This document shows, piece after piece, positions 7,984-17,471 of a stretch of 64,000 bases of DNA. Numbering within the stretch: the first letter of the stretch is position 1; every line of letters begins with the position of its first letter. The stretch is from the NCBI RefSeq assembly GCF_022878925.1, contig NZ_CP084628.1, positions 620,001-684,000 on the forward strand, read 5' to 3'. Source of the DNA: Caballeronia sp. TF1N1 (GTDB lineage Bacteria; Pseudomonadota; Gammaproteobacteria; Burkholderiales; Burkholderiaceae). Made by a program: the position numbers and the translations under genes. The notes beneath the pieces are model-generated. The model ran no database searches. It had not been told where the DNA came from and saw only the letters and a list, made by a program, of their open reading frames with translations.

Positions 7984-9419
7984 GCGACCTTTTACGATCC
8001 GGCCATTACATCGACGGCGCGTGGCGCGAAAGCGCAAGCACGTATGCCGTGCGCAATCCAGCGACGGGCGAAGTCATCGCGAACGTGGCGCGCGGCGGCA
8101 GCGCGGAGACATCGCTTGCAATCGATGCCGCGAGCAACGCGCTGCCCGCGTGGCGCGCGCTCACGGCGAAGGAACGCGCCGCCCGCGTCAAGCGTTGGGG
8201 CGAACTCATGCTCGCCAACCGCGACGCGCTCGCCGCCCTGCTCACGCGCGAGCAAGGCAAACCGCTTGCCGAAGCGCTCGGCGAAGTGGCCTACGCCGCG
8301 AGCTTCCTCGAATGGTTCGCGGAAGAAGCGAAGCGCAGCTACGGCGACGTGATCCCGAGCCCGAAGCCGCATTCGCGGATCATCGTCACGCGCGAGCCAG
8401 TCGGCGTGGTCGCGGCCATCACGCCGTGGAACTTCCCGCTCGCGATGATCACGCGCAAAGCCGGCCCCGCGATTGCGGTCGGTTGCACGATGGTGCTGAA
8501 GCCATCGGAGGAGACGCCGTTATCGGCCTTCGCGCTGGCGGTGCTGGCGGAAGAGGCGGGTATTCCGGCCGGCGTGTTCAACATCGTATCGGGCGATGCG
8601 GTGGCTATCGGCGAGACGCTCACGGCGTCGCCGCACGTGCGCAAGCTCTCGTTCACCGGCTCGACGCGCGTCGGCAAACTGCTCGCGAAGCAATCCGCGG
8701 ATACGCTCAAGAAGCTTTCGCTGGAACTCGGCGGCAACGCGCCCTTCATCGTGTTCGACGACGCCGATATCGACGCCGCCGTGCAAGGCGCGATGGCATC
8801 GAAGTTCCGCAACACGGGACAGACGTGCGTGTGCGTGAATCGTTTCTACGTGCAGGACGGCGTCTACGATGCCTTCACGCAAGCCCTGACGCGCGCCGTG
8901 CACGCCTTGCGAGCGGGCAACGGTCTCGAAGGCGCGTTCGATCAAGGTCCGCTCATCAACGAGGCGGCGCTCGATAAAGTGAAGACCCATGTCGCGGATG
9001 CCGTGCAAAAAGGCGCCAAGGTGCTGACAGGCGGCAAAGCGCATGCATTGGGCGGCACGTTCTACGAGCCGACCGTGCTCGCCGATGCCATACCTTCGAT
9101 GCTGATCGCCGAGGAGGAAACCTTCGGCCCGGTCGCGGCGTGTTTCCGCTTCGCGACCGAGGAAGAAGTCGTCGCGCTCGCGAACGACACGCCCTACGGC
9201 CTGTCGGCCTACTTCTACACGCGCGATCTGGGCCGCGCGTGGCGTGTCGCTCAGGCGCTGGAAAGCGGCATGGTCGGCATCAACGAGGGAATCATCTCGA
9301 CGGAAGTCGCGCCGTTCGGCGGCGTGAAGCAGTCGGGGCTCGGCCGTGAAGGTTCGAAGTACGGGCTCGATGAATACGTCGAACTCAAATACATGATGAT
9401 GGCGGGGCTTGGCCGCTGA
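7980..9419 (+). CDS. gabD: NAD(P)-dependent aldehyde dehydrogenase (succinate-semialdehyde type)
   Basis: 479 residues. Classical ALDH: PWNFPLAM near residue 155, general base Glu in LELGGNAPFI near residue 253 and nucleophile Cys in GQTCVCVNRFYV near residue 287. The N-terminus (YIDGAWRES, NPATGEVIANV) and the C-terminal EVAPFGGVKQSGLGREGS are typical of GabD-like succinate-semialdehyde dehydrogenases. Start overlaps the aldo/keto reductase stop. In the fae-AKR-ALDH-MFS context a different semialdehyde or short aldehyde may be the true substrate, so the symbol marks resemblance only. Confidence 0.9.
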   Translation: MSDLLRSGHYIDGAWRESASTYAVRNPATGEVIANVARGGSAETSLAIDAASNALPAWRALTAKERAARVKRWGELMLANRDALAALLTREQGKPLAEALGEVAYAASFLEWFAEEAKRSYGDVIPSPKPHSRIIVTREPVGVVAAITPWNFPLAMITRKAGPAIAVGCTMVLKPSEETPLSAFALAVLAEEAGIPAGVFNIVSGDAVAIGETLTASPHVRKLSFTGSTRVGKLLAKQSADTLKKLSLELGGNAPFIVFDDADIDAAVQGAMASKFRNTGQTCVCVNRFYVQDGVYDAFTQALTRAVHALRAGNGLEGAFDQGPLINEAALDKVKTHVADAVQKGAKVLTGGKAHALGGTFYEPTVLADAIPSMLIAEEETFGPVAACFRFATEEEVVALANDTPYGLSAYFYTRDLGRAWRVAQALESGMVGINEGIISTEVAPFGGVKQSGLGREGSKYGLDEYVELKYMMMAGLGR

Positions 9420-9507
9420 GTCATCTTCTGTCGGCGCCGCGCGCACGCCATAACCACAAGCACGCACCAGCACGCGCGCGGCAATTCATGCAGTGGAGGA
9501 GACACCC

Positions 9508-10878
9508 TTGGATACTCGAATCGTCATTCCCGATGCGCTCGATGCGCATCTCGCCCCGTCGCCTGGCGCCGGCCGCGTCACGCTCGACGACGTTCCGCTC
9601 AACCGCTTTCATATCAAGATCGCGGGGCTGACTTTCGGCGCGCATTTCACGGAAGGTTATGCGCTTGGCACCATCGGTTACGCGCTGGCGTCGATGAACC
9701 GGCAGATTCCGCTCGATGCGTTCTGGATGGGCATGCTCGGCTCGTCAGCGCTGATCGGCATCTTCTTCGGCAGCCTCGTATTCGGCTGGCTGTCCGACCG
9801 GCTCGGACGGCAGAAGATTTTTCTGCTGAGTTTCATCATCATCACGGCGGCGGCGTTCGCGCAGTTCTATGCGACCACGCCCGCGATGCTCGTTGCGTTG
9901 CGCGTGTTGATCGGCTTCGGCATGGGCGGCGACTTCGCGGTCGGTCATGCGATTCTCGCGGAGTTTTCGCCGCGCAAGCATCGCGGCACCCTGCTCGGCT
10001 CGTTCAGCGTGATCTGGACGATCGGCTACGTGATTGCGAACGTGCTCGGCATGCATTACGCCAATGCCTCGCCGGACGCCTGGCGCTGGCTGCTCGCCTC
10101 GGCCGGCATTCCGGCGTTTCTCGTACTCGTGTTGCGTATCGGCACGCCGGAGTCGCCGCGCTGGCTGCTCGGCCGCGGTCGTGGCGATGAAGCGCGGCGT
10201 ATCGTGCGCAAGCACTTCGGCCCGAACGTGACGCTCGACGCCGACGCCGGCGAACACTTCGCTCCGCCCGGCGGCTTCGCGCGGCTCTTCAAGCCGGATC
10301 TGATCCGCCGCACCATCTTCAATTGCGCATTCTTCGTGTGCCTCGTGATCCCGTATTTCGCGATCTACACGTTCCTGCCGAGCATTCTCAAGGCGATCGA
10401 TCTGAACGAAGGCTCGGGCGCGGATCTGCTGCTCAACGGCGTGCTCGTGATAGGCGCGTTGCTCGGCATCTGGCTGACGATCAAGCTATCGCGGCGCGCG
10501 TTCCTGATCGGCTCGTTCGCGGTGACGTGCGTGTCGCTGCTGGCGCTTGCGGTGCTGCCATCGTCGGCGTCGCTCTGGATGATCGCGGCGTTCGCGCTTT
10601 TCACACTGACCATGTCCGCGTTTTCAAACCTGGTCGGCGTGTTTCCGCCCGAGTGCTTTCCGACCGAGGCGCGCGCGTGCGGCGTCGGACTGGCGATTGC
10701 ATGCAGCCGCCTTGGCTCGGCTATCGGCACGTTTCTGTTGCCACTGGGCATTGCGGGCGTCGGCGTCAAGGTAACGATGCTCGCGCTCGCCGCAGTGCTG
10801 TTCATCGGGATGCTGGTTTCGATTGCATGGGCGCCGGAAACGAAGCATCTGACGTTGAACGAGGCGAGTGGCAACTGA
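9508..10878 (+). CDS. MFS metabolite:H+ symporter
   Basis: 456 residues from TTG 9508, with a strong GGAGGA seven bases upstream; GTG 9493 is the longer option. It has twelve membrane segments, the MFS signature WLSDRLGRQKIF between TM2 and TM3, and GDFAVGHAILAEFSPRKHRG after TM4, typical of aromatic-acid or sugar:H+ symporters. It probably imports the substrate of the preceding fae-AKR-ALDH genes (gap 88 bp). It converges on a LysR gene only 6 bp away. Confidence 0.9.
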   Translation: MDTRIVIPDALDAHLAPSPGAGRVTLDDVPLNRFHIKIAGLTFGAHFTEGYALGTIGYALASMNRQIPLDAFWMGMLGSSALIGIFFGSLVFGWLSDRLGRQKIFLLSFIIITAAAFAQFYATTPAMLVALRVLIGFGMGGDFAVGHAILAEFSPRKHRGTLLGSFSVIWTIGYVIANVLGMHYANASPDAWRWLLASAGIPAFLVLVLRIGTPESPRWLLGRGRGDEARRIVRKHFGPNVTLDADAGEHFAPPGGFARLFKPDLIRRTIFNCAFFVCLVIPYFAIYTFLPSILKAIDLNEGSGADLLLNGVLVIGALLGIWLTIKLSRRAFLIGSFAVTCVSLLALAVLPSSASLWMIAAFALFTLTMSAFSNLVGVFPPECFPTEARACGVGLAIACSRLGSAIGTFLLPLGIAGVGVKVTMLALAAVLFIGMLVSIAWAPETKHLTLNEASGN

Positions 10879-10884
10879 ACTGCT

Positions 10885-11775
10885 TCAAGGCTGCGCTGCG
10901 TTCGCGTTTGTCACCCCTTCGCCACGCAGCCACTCCGCGAACGCCTGCACATGATCCTGCGCGGCAGCCGACGGCCCGATGTCCAGCCAGTATCCATAAG
11001 GCCCCGTGGATTCCACCGGCGACAGTTGCGCAAGCGTGCCGTCGTGCAACTCGTCCGCGATCATGTTGCGGTCCACCACCGCGAGGCCGGTTCCGGCTAG
11101 CGCGGCGCGAATCGCCTGATCGAGCGTCGAGAACTCGATGCCGTTTTCCGCGAAACCGCGCGACAGGCTCGCGGCATCGAGCCAGTTTGGCCAAAGCGTG
11201 AGGCGCGCGTCGTTGTGCAGAACGTGCAGCGTGGGCAGGCGTTCCAGCAGCGCCACGACGTCCTGGCCCGCATACTTCGACGCGCCGACGAGCACATGCC
11301 GCTCGATGAACAGCAACGCCGACCGATGATCCGCCCGTGCCTCGTGCCCGAAGCGGATCGTGCATTGAAACTCGCCCGTGGCGTCGGTGCGCACCGAGAG
11401 GTCGATGTCGGGCACCGCGTCCATCAGCGAACCGAGACGTGGCGACAGCCAGCGCGATGCGAACGTCGGCGGCGCGCTCACCGTGAGCCGCTTGCGTTCG
11501 CTCTTCGGAGAAATCGAGAGCTTGCGGGTCGTGCGTTCAATGGAATCGAACGCCTCGGAGACGCACGCGAGCAACTCCGTCCCTTGCGCGGTCAGGCGTA
11601 TGCCTTTGTGATCGCGGTCAAAAAGCCGCGCGCCGAGCGCGTCTTCGAGCAGACGAATCTGGCGGCTGACCGCGCCTGGCGTCACGCACAACGCGGCGGC
11701 GGATTTGTTGAAGCTCATGTGGCGCGCGCTTTCTTCGAAGAAGCGTAGCGCGGTGAGTGAGGGCAGGCGGCGCAT
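10885..11775 (-). CDS. LysR-family regulator, GcvA-type
   Basis: 296 residues. N-terminal winged HTH (LTALRFFEESARHMSFNKSAAALCVTPGAVSRQIRLLED), then the GcvA-type linker PPTFASRWLSPRLG and a substrate-binding domain ending about residue 290. It is encoded convergently with the MFS gene. Because LysR genes usually sit divergent to their targets, the target is not obvious; the fae-AKR-ALDH-MFS operon is a candidate by proximity only. An unrelated second GcvA-type gene lies 311 bp upstream in the same orientation. Confidence 0.93.
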   Translation of the reverse strand: MRRLPSLTALRFFEESARHMSFNKSAAALCVTPGAVSRQIRLLEDALGARLFDRDHKGIRLTAQGTELLACVSEAFDSIERTTRKLSISPKSERKRLTVSAPPTFASRWLSPRLGSLMDAVPDIDLSVRTDATGEFQCTIRFGHEARADHRSALLFIERHVLVGASKYAGQDVVALLERLPTLHVLHNDARLTLWPNWLDAASLSRGFAENGIEFSTLDQAIRAALAGTGLAVVDRNMIADELHDGTLAQLSPVESTGPYGYWLDIGPSAAAQDHVQAFAEWLRGEGVTNANAAQP

Positions 11776-12086
11776 GGTGTCTCGCTAGATTGGTTTTTTT
11801 CCTATGGTAACGAGTCGACAGGCGGTTGCGTCCGGCCTTCGCGGCTCAAACCTCAAGGTCGCCGCAGCTTGAGCGCTACAAGAATCCCGCATGAGCCTGT
11901 TTTGTAGCCTTCAGGCCGCGAATCGTGTGCAACGCCGACCGCCACCCGAAGAACATCGCGCTGTTCTGGTTCACATTCGGCGATGCGGCAATCACGCCCG
12001 CCTAAGACATCTGACGATGCAGGCTTACAACCCGCCGGGGTTATCCGTGGACGGACGCAAGAGCTCGGCGCCCGGCAACTCGTGAC
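11776..12086. other. 311-bp intergenic stretch between two LysR genes
   Basis: It holds the promoter of the 10885-11775 LysR gene. I see no convincing gene. A short plus-strand frame at about 11928-12004 reads NADRHPKNIALFWFTFGDAA before a stop, which looks protein-like and could be the tail of a decayed transporter or hydrolase gene, but no start or family can be assigned. Confidence 0.4.
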
Positions 12087-13016
12087 TCATCTTGCCGCCC
12101 GCATCCGCGCAAAGCATCGCTGCTGCTCGTCGACCTGTCCGCGCAGCCACTCGCGAAACATCGCGACATGCGGCGCATCGTCCTGTCCCGCGCGCGTCAC
12201 GAGCCAGTACGACTGATGCCCGTCCACTTCGACATCCAGTAGCGGCACGAGCGCGCCGCGCGCAAGCTCCGGCGCGATCATGTGACGATCCGCGATGGTG
12301 ACGCCAATGCCATCCACCGCCGCATGGATCGAATGATCGAGCAGGTCGAATTCGTAGCCGTCGTGGGTATCGACATCGTCGATGCCCGCCGCGTTCAGCC
12401 AGTGTTGCCAGGTGAGATAGCGCTGATCGTTGCTTGCAAGCACATGCAGCAAGGTGAACGCATTCAGGTCCACCGAGGTCGTCGCGCGCTCGCCCAGCAA
12501 TTCGGGCGAGCACACGGCAATATGCCGCTCGTTCATCAGCAATTGATTGTCGAGCCCGGCCCATTCGCCGTTGCCGAAGCGAATGGCGCAATCGAGCGCG
12601 CCGGATTCGACGAGCTCGTCGGTGCGGCGCGTGGTCAGGGTGACTTCGACTTCAGGCGCGGCGGCACGAAGGGATGGCAGGCGCGGCATGAGCCAGCGGC
12701 TCGCGAAGGTCGGCGGCACGTTGATGCGCAAGCGCTTGAGATGCGTCTTCTCCTGAATGCTGCGCACCGTCAGCTCGATGCGATCGAACGACATCTTGAG
12801 CGCCTGCAGCAGCAAGCGCCCCGTGGCCGACAACTCCAGATGATGATGACGGCGCAGCAGCAAGGCTTCGCCGAGTTGCGTTTCGAGTTGGCGGACCTGA
12901 CGGCTCACCGCGCTTTGCGTGACGTGCAGCACTTCCGCCGCACGCGTGAAACTGCCGGTGTGGCCAGCCACTTCGAAAGCCCTGAGCGCGTTCAGGGCGG
13001 GCATCTTCCGCTTCAA
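12087..13016 (-). CDS. LysR-family regulator, GcvA-type
   Basis: About 309 residues from TTG 13016, which has a GGAG six bases upstream; ATG 13004 is an alternative. HTH at residues 6-65 (PALNALRAFEVAGHTGSFTRAAEVLHVTQSAVSRQ), then PPTFASRWLMPRLPSL and a type-2 periplasmic-binding-like effector domain. It is in the same direction as the dehydrogenase/dehydratase operon at 13161-18896, 144 bp downstream of its last gene, so it is a plausible local regulator of that operon. Confidence 0.93.
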   Translation of the reverse strand: MKRKMPALNALRAFEVAGHTGSFTRAAEVLHVTQSAVSRQVRQLETQLGEALLLRRHHHLELSATGRLLLQALKMSFDRIELTVRSIQEKTHLKRLRINVPPTFASRWLMPRLPSLRAAAPEVEVTLTTRRTDELVESGALDCAIRFGNGEWAGLDNQLLMNERHIAVCSPELLGERATTSVDLNAFTLLHVLASNDQRYLTWQHWLNAAGIDDVDTHDGYEFDLLDHSIHAAVDGIGVTIADRHMIAPELARGALVPLLDVEVDGHQSYWLVTRAGQDDAPHVAMFREWLRGQVDEQQRCFARMRAAR

Positions 13017-13160
13017 AACTGTCTCCTGTCTCGTCTGACGTGCGCGCATTTAACATGCGCTTCACGCCAGTCGTGCCGCTCTTTGGCAGCATTTTACGAA
13101 TCGAGTCAAATTATGCCGGTTATCCGACCGGCGGCGGCGCGCAATCTAGACCCGCTTCGT

Positions 13161-14819
13161 TCATGCGGCGACGGGAAGTTCGAGCGGCTTCAACGCCTCG
13201 ACCACCCCACGACGCGAATCTTCGAGAATCATGTCCGCGCCCTTCTCGGCGACCATCATCGTCGGCGCGTTGAGGTTGCCGGAGGTGATGTTCGGGAACA
13301 CCGATGCATCGACGATGCGCAAACCATCGATGCCATGCACGCGCAGACGCTCGTCGACCACGGAGGTGCGCGCGTCCGGACCCATCGCGCAGGAACCGCA
13401 CAGGTGATAGATCGAGCCGGACTGGTCGCGAAAATACGCGAGCATGTCTTCGTCGCTCTTCACGCCCGGTCCCGGCGAGATTTCCTCGGCCGTGACCTGG
13501 CGCAGCGCCTTCGTGCCCATGATGCGGCGAATGAGCTTGCTGCCCTGAATGACTTCGCGGATATCCTTCGCCGTCGTCAGCGCGTTGATGCGGATCTTCG
13601 CCGCATCCTCGACCTTCGCCGACGCAATTTCCACCGAACCGCGGCTCGTCGGGCGACACGGATTGAAGCACAGCAAAAAGCCCGAGTACGGTTCCGGTTC
13701 GAGTTGCGCCTTGCTGCTCTTCGGAATGCGGTACGACAGCGGGTTGAAGTAGAGTTGCAGGTTTGGCTCCAGCTCGTCGTCGGCGCCCTTGAAGAAGCCG
13801 CCCGCCTGGTTCACGCTCATGGCGAGCGGTCCCTTGCGCGTCATCAGATATTGCAGCGCCACCTTCGCCTTGCCGATGAGCGAACCCAACTGGTCGTTCA
13901 GCGTCTTTACCGTCGCGCGATAGTAGAAGCTCACGCACAGATGGTCCTGCAGATTCTTGCCGACCGCCGGCAGCTCATGCACGAGCGTCACGCCATGCTT
14001 CGCGAGCAACTCCGCTTCGCCGATACCGGAGAGTTGCATGAGCTTCGGTGTATCGACGGCACCCGCCGAGAGAATCACTTCGCGCTTCGCCCGGAACTGC
14101 AAGTCCTGGCCATTACGCGAGGCGAGCACGCCCATGGCGCGCGCGCCGTCGAACAACACGCGGCGCACCGTCACGTTGCGCTCGATCCTGAGATTGCCGC
14201 GTTCCATCACCGGATGCAGATACTCGAAGCTGCTCGACGAACGCTGACCGTCGCGCGTGTTGACATCGTAGATGCCCGCGCCTTCGTACTTCGGGCCGTT
14301 GAAGTCGTCGGTGCGCGGAAAGCCCGCTTCTTCCGCGGCTTGCAGAAAGTCCTGGCAGATCGGATGCGCGTCGTCCTTCATCGGCGAAACGCGGATCTTG
14401 CCGTTCGCGCCGTGATACTCCGTGTTGCCAAGCGGATGCGATTCCACGCGACGGAAATACGGCAGCACGTCCTTGAAGCTCCAGCCGCGATTGCCCGCTT
14501 TCGCCCAGTCGTCGAAATCGTGCGGCTGGCCGCGCACGTAGATCATCGCGTTGATGGAGCCGGAGCCGCCCTGCACCTTGCCGCGCGGGCAATACAGCTT
14601 GCGGTCGTTCAGCTGCGCTTCCGGCTCGCTGTAGTACATCCAGTTGTATTCGGGGTTGTAGTAGGTCTTGGTGAAGCCGACCGGGACCTTGAACCAGAAC
14701 GACGCGTCCTCGCCGCCCGCTTCGAGCAGCAGGACCGAATACTGTCCCGACTCCGTCAGACGGTTGGCGAGAATGCAGCCCGCCGAACCCGCGCCCACGA
14801 TGATGTAATCGAATTCCAT
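13161..14819 (-). CDS. GMC-family FAD oxidoreductase (alcohol/choline dehydrogenase-like)
   Basis: 552 residues. The FAD-binding GAGSAGCILANRL lies at residues 9-21. GMC signature 1 is visible around GGSGSINAMIYVRG, the active-site His in SIYHLCGSCAMGPDA near residue 475, and the C-terminal NITSGNLNAPTMMVAEKGAD. Relatives oxidise choline, alcohols or sugar alcohols and pass electrons to the respiratory chain. It is the last gene of the minus-strand operon beginning at 18896, 21 bp after the enolase-superfamily gene, suggesting it oxidises an alcohol or polyol intermediate. Confidence 0.92.
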   Translation of the reverse strand: MEFDYIIVGAGSAGCILANRLTESGQYSVLLLEAGGEDASFWFKVPVGFTKTYYNPEYNWMYYSEPEAQLNDRKLYCPRGKVQGGSGSINAMIYVRGQPHDFDDWAKAGNRGWSFKDVLPYFRRVESHPLGNTEYHGANGKIRVSPMKDDAHPICQDFLQAAEEAGFPRTDDFNGPKYEGAGIYDVNTRDGQRSSSSFEYLHPVMERGNLRIERNVTVRRVLFDGARAMGVLASRNGQDLQFRAKREVILSAGAVDTPKLMQLSGIGEAELLAKHGVTLVHELPAVGKNLQDHLCVSFYYRATVKTLNDQLGSLIGKAKVALQYLMTRKGPLAMSVNQAGGFFKGADDELEPNLQLYFNPLSYRIPKSSKAQLEPEPYSGFLLCFNPCRPTSRGSVEIASAKVEDAAKIRINALTTAKDIREVIQGSKLIRRIMGTKALRQVTAEEISPGPGVKSDEDMLAYFRDQSGSIYHLCGSCAMGPDARTSVVDERLRVHGIDGLRIVDASVFPNITSGNLNAPTMMVAEKGADMILEDSRRGVVEALKPLELPVAA

Positions 14820-14840
14820 GCTTGAGTATTCCGGTGAGTG

Positions 14841-16058
14841 TCAGCCTTTGGCAGGCGCGAGGTCTTTCACGTCGAAAGGCCGGGGCGTCATCTGCAGATG
14901 CAGACGGTCGCCGGTATAAGGCGTATGCGCGCGCACCACGTCCATGTTCAGTTCGACGCCAAGACCCGGCTCGTTCGACGGAATGATGTAGCCGTCTTCC
15001 CAGCGAATCGGCGTCTTCAGCACTTCGGCGTGAAAACCGTCCCACGTGCCGATGCTTTCCTGAATCAGGAAGTTCGGCGAGCACGCCGCGATCTGCACGC
15101 TGGCCGCCGCGCCGACAGGCCCGTTGTACAGATGCGGCGCGATCTGCGCGTAATGCACTTCGGCGAGACTCGCGATTTTTTTCGCTTCGAGTAGCCCGCC
15201 CACGCGTCCGACGTTGAATTGCAAAATCGATGCGGCGCGCGCTTCGAGCAGCTTGAAGAACTCGTACTTCGTGGTCAGACGCTCGCCCGCCGCAATCGGA
15301 ATGCTCGTCTTCGCGGCGACTTGCGCCATCGCGTCTTCCTGTCCCGGCGGAACGGGCTCCTCGAACCACAGCGGATCGAACTTTTCGAGGCGTTGCGCGA
15401 GGCGGATCGCCGACGATGGCACCATCTGTCCGTGCGTGCCGAACAGCAGATCCGCCTTGCTGCCAACCGCTTCACGCACCTTGCGGCAGAAGGTTTCGCA
15501 GCGGTCCATGACTTCGAGCGAAATCTGGTGGCCGGAATACGCCGTGTACGGGCCTGCCGGATCGAACTTCACCGCCGTGAAACCGAGTTCGACGTTGTGC
15601 GCGGCACATTCCGCCGCGAGGTCCGGGTCGTCGTAGTCGTATTCGCCACGACTGTTCTTCGGATAAAGATACGTGTAGGAACGCAGACGCTCGTGCACGC
15701 GGCCGCCGAGCAGTTCGTACACCGGTTTGCCCGCCGCCTTGCCGATGATGTCCCAGCACGCCATTTCGAGGCCGCTTACGACGCCCATCATGGTGAGGTC
15801 GGGGCGTTGCGTGAAGCCGCTCGAAAAGGCTTCGCGATAGAAGCGCTCGACATGATGCGGATCGTGGCCGAGCAGATAGCGTTCGAATACATCTTCGATG
15901 ATCGGCGTCATCGCCTTCGGATGAAACGTGGCCGAGTAAATCTCGCCGACGCCCTCGATGCCGCAATCCGTGCGCAGCTTCACGAAGATCCAGTACATGC
16001 CACCGACATGCGGCGGCGGCACGGCGACGATATGAGTTTCCAGTGCGGCGATTTTCAT
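14841..16058 (-). CDS. Mandelate racemase/muconate lactonizing (enolase) superfamily dehydratase
   Basis: 405 residues. N-terminal capping domain (KIAALETHIVAVPP) and a barrel with the acidic metal-ligand strands FEEP (near residue 228) and AGERLT (near 254), and catalytic HLYNGP (near 305). It resembles galactonate-dehydratase-type acid-sugar dehydratases. Where many such enzymes have Asp-x-His at the end of barrel strand 3, I read FGTHGQM, so the His is kept but the usual Asp ligand is not obvious. Its ATG overlaps the stop of the MFS gene by 4 bp. The acid-sugar substrate is unknown. Confidence 0.88.
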   Translation of the reverse strand: MKIAALETHIVAVPPPHVGGMYWIFVKLRTDCGIEGVGEIYSATFHPKAMTPIIEDVFERYLLGHDPHHVERFYREAFSSGFTQRPDLTMMGVVSGLEMACWDIIGKAAGKPVYELLGGRVHERLRSYTYLYPKNSRGEYDYDDPDLAAECAAHNVELGFTAVKFDPAGPYTAYSGHQISLEVMDRCETFCRKVREAVGSKADLLFGTHGQMVPSSAIRLAQRLEKFDPLWFEEPVPPGQEDAMAQVAAKTSIPIAAGERLTTKYEFFKLLEARAASILQFNVGRVGGLLEAKKIASLAEVHYAQIAPHLYNGPVGAAASVQIAACSPNFLIQESIGTWDGFHAEVLKTPIRWEDGYIIPSNEPGLGVELNMDVVRAHTPYTGDRLHLQMTPRPFDVKDLAPAKG

Positions 16059-17363
16059 TGCTGCGATTCCTTGCGTTCCATGCGTTTGAGCCGATGCTTG
16101 AAGACAAGCGCGGCGACACCGCCGAGCGCGGCCATCACGGCGACATAGCCGAAGTACATTTGATAGCCGAGCACGCCGGGATAGTTCTGCGTCAGATGCC
16201 CGTTGACGAGCGGCAGGAATGCGTCCGGCGAGTAGCCAATCACCGAGATGAGGCCGATAGCGAGGCCGCTCGTCTCGGCCGGCACCTTGCAGTCGTCGAG
16301 CAGGGACCAGTAGAGACCGCGGATGGCATAGGTCATCACGCCGATGAACAGCACGACCACGGCGATCAGCACGTGACTCGAAATGCCCGGCGCGACGATC
16401 AGCACGACGAGCGAGAGCGCGGCTGCGAAGAGGGCGAACACGAGCACGGAAGACTTCGAGAAGCGGTCGCCGAAAGCCGCCGCCGATGCCGCCGATAGGA
16501 CGCATCCACAGCTTGAGCGTGGTGATGAAACCCGCCGCGACCACGGAAAGGCCGATCTCCTTCTCATGCAGATACGCCGAGAAGCTGTACGTCGCCCAGA
16601 ACACCTGATAGCCGCAGAACACGATGGCCGCGAGCAGCCACAACTGCGGATTCTTCAGCAGCACGGCGAGGTCGCGCAGCACGTTGCTCTTGCGCTTCGC
16701 CACGGCGGTGGCGCCCGCGTCGGGATCGCGAACCAGCCCGAGCACCACGCCAAGCAGGATGCACAGAAACGCGTACATATAGACCACGAGCTTGAAACCC
16801 GCCGCGGTGGAGTCGCCGCGCGTGTGCGTCACGTAGGCGAAGACCGAAATCGCGATGGTTGCGAGCAGCGCTTCGATCAAGCCGCGACCGCCATCGAGAA
16901 AGCCGAAGAAGCGGCCTTGCTCGTCGGCGGCGGCGATCATCTGCACGCGCTTGATGATGGCGGCCCAGAACGTGAGGCCGGTCGTTAAACCCCAGCAGCC
17001 GAAGATCACGATCAGCGAGGCGAACGAAGGCGCCGTCGAATACCACAGCCCGAGCGCGCCGGTCGCGATCAGCGAAAAACAGATGAGCACGCGCGGCGCG
17101 ACGCGGTCCGCAAGCCAGCCGCTTGGCAAATAGCAGATCAGGAAGATCGTGCCGAGCGCGGAGTAGAGATAGCCGAGTTGCTCTTCGGTGATGCGGAATA
17201 CTTCGAGCATCGTCGGCTGATAGACCTGCCGCAGATACAGAATCGGATAGATCGCGCCGGCGGCGACCACGAGCAGCGCGAGTTGCAGATAGCGGTCGGC
17301 GCGCGCGCTTTTGAGCGGCAGCGCAGCCGCGCCCTGGCTGGTTTGAGCAGGATTCGATGACAC
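16055..17363 (-). pseudogene. MFS transporter interrupted by a frameshift
   Basis: It begins at GTG 17363 behind GAGGAG. The first ~295 codons encode TM1-7 of an MFS symporter (LPSGWLADRVAP after TM2; LKNPQLWLLAAIVFCGYQVFWATYSFSAYL in the second half). Near 16473-16492, at a GGC-rich stretch followed by TTTCGG, the frame shifts: the correct continuation, FGDRFSKSSVLVFALF to the end KRMERKESQQ, is in the neighbouring frame down to the stop at 16055. Removing one T restores an intact ~435-residue transporter. Without correction the first frame runs on without a stop into the enolase gene. This is either a sequencing error or a recent inactivating mutation; neighbours look intact. Confidence 0.75.
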
Positions 17364-17471
17364 GGGAGGCTCCTCGATGAACCGCGGGCGCAAAGCCCGC
17401 AGCCTTCGTATATTTTTGTGTGAGTTGGAAAAGGAAAACGGCGGCGTCCTCGCGAGAAGACACGGCCTGGG

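Noticed and set aside
11891..12085. 64-residue plus-strand frame between the LysR genes
   Set aside because: No ribosome binding site and random composition; only a short protein-like remnant in another frame is notable.
12282..14825. 847-codon open frame on the plus strand
   Set aside because: It runs antisense through the LysR and GMC genes. The translation is Arg/His/Ala-rich without any family pattern, an effect of high GC and codon bias.
14841..17393. 850-codon apparent fusion of MFS transporter and enolase-superfamily enzyme
   Set aside because: The middle ~140 residues are scrambled (out of frame); the true MFS C-terminus is in the adjacent frame and the enolase gene has its own ATG at 16058.
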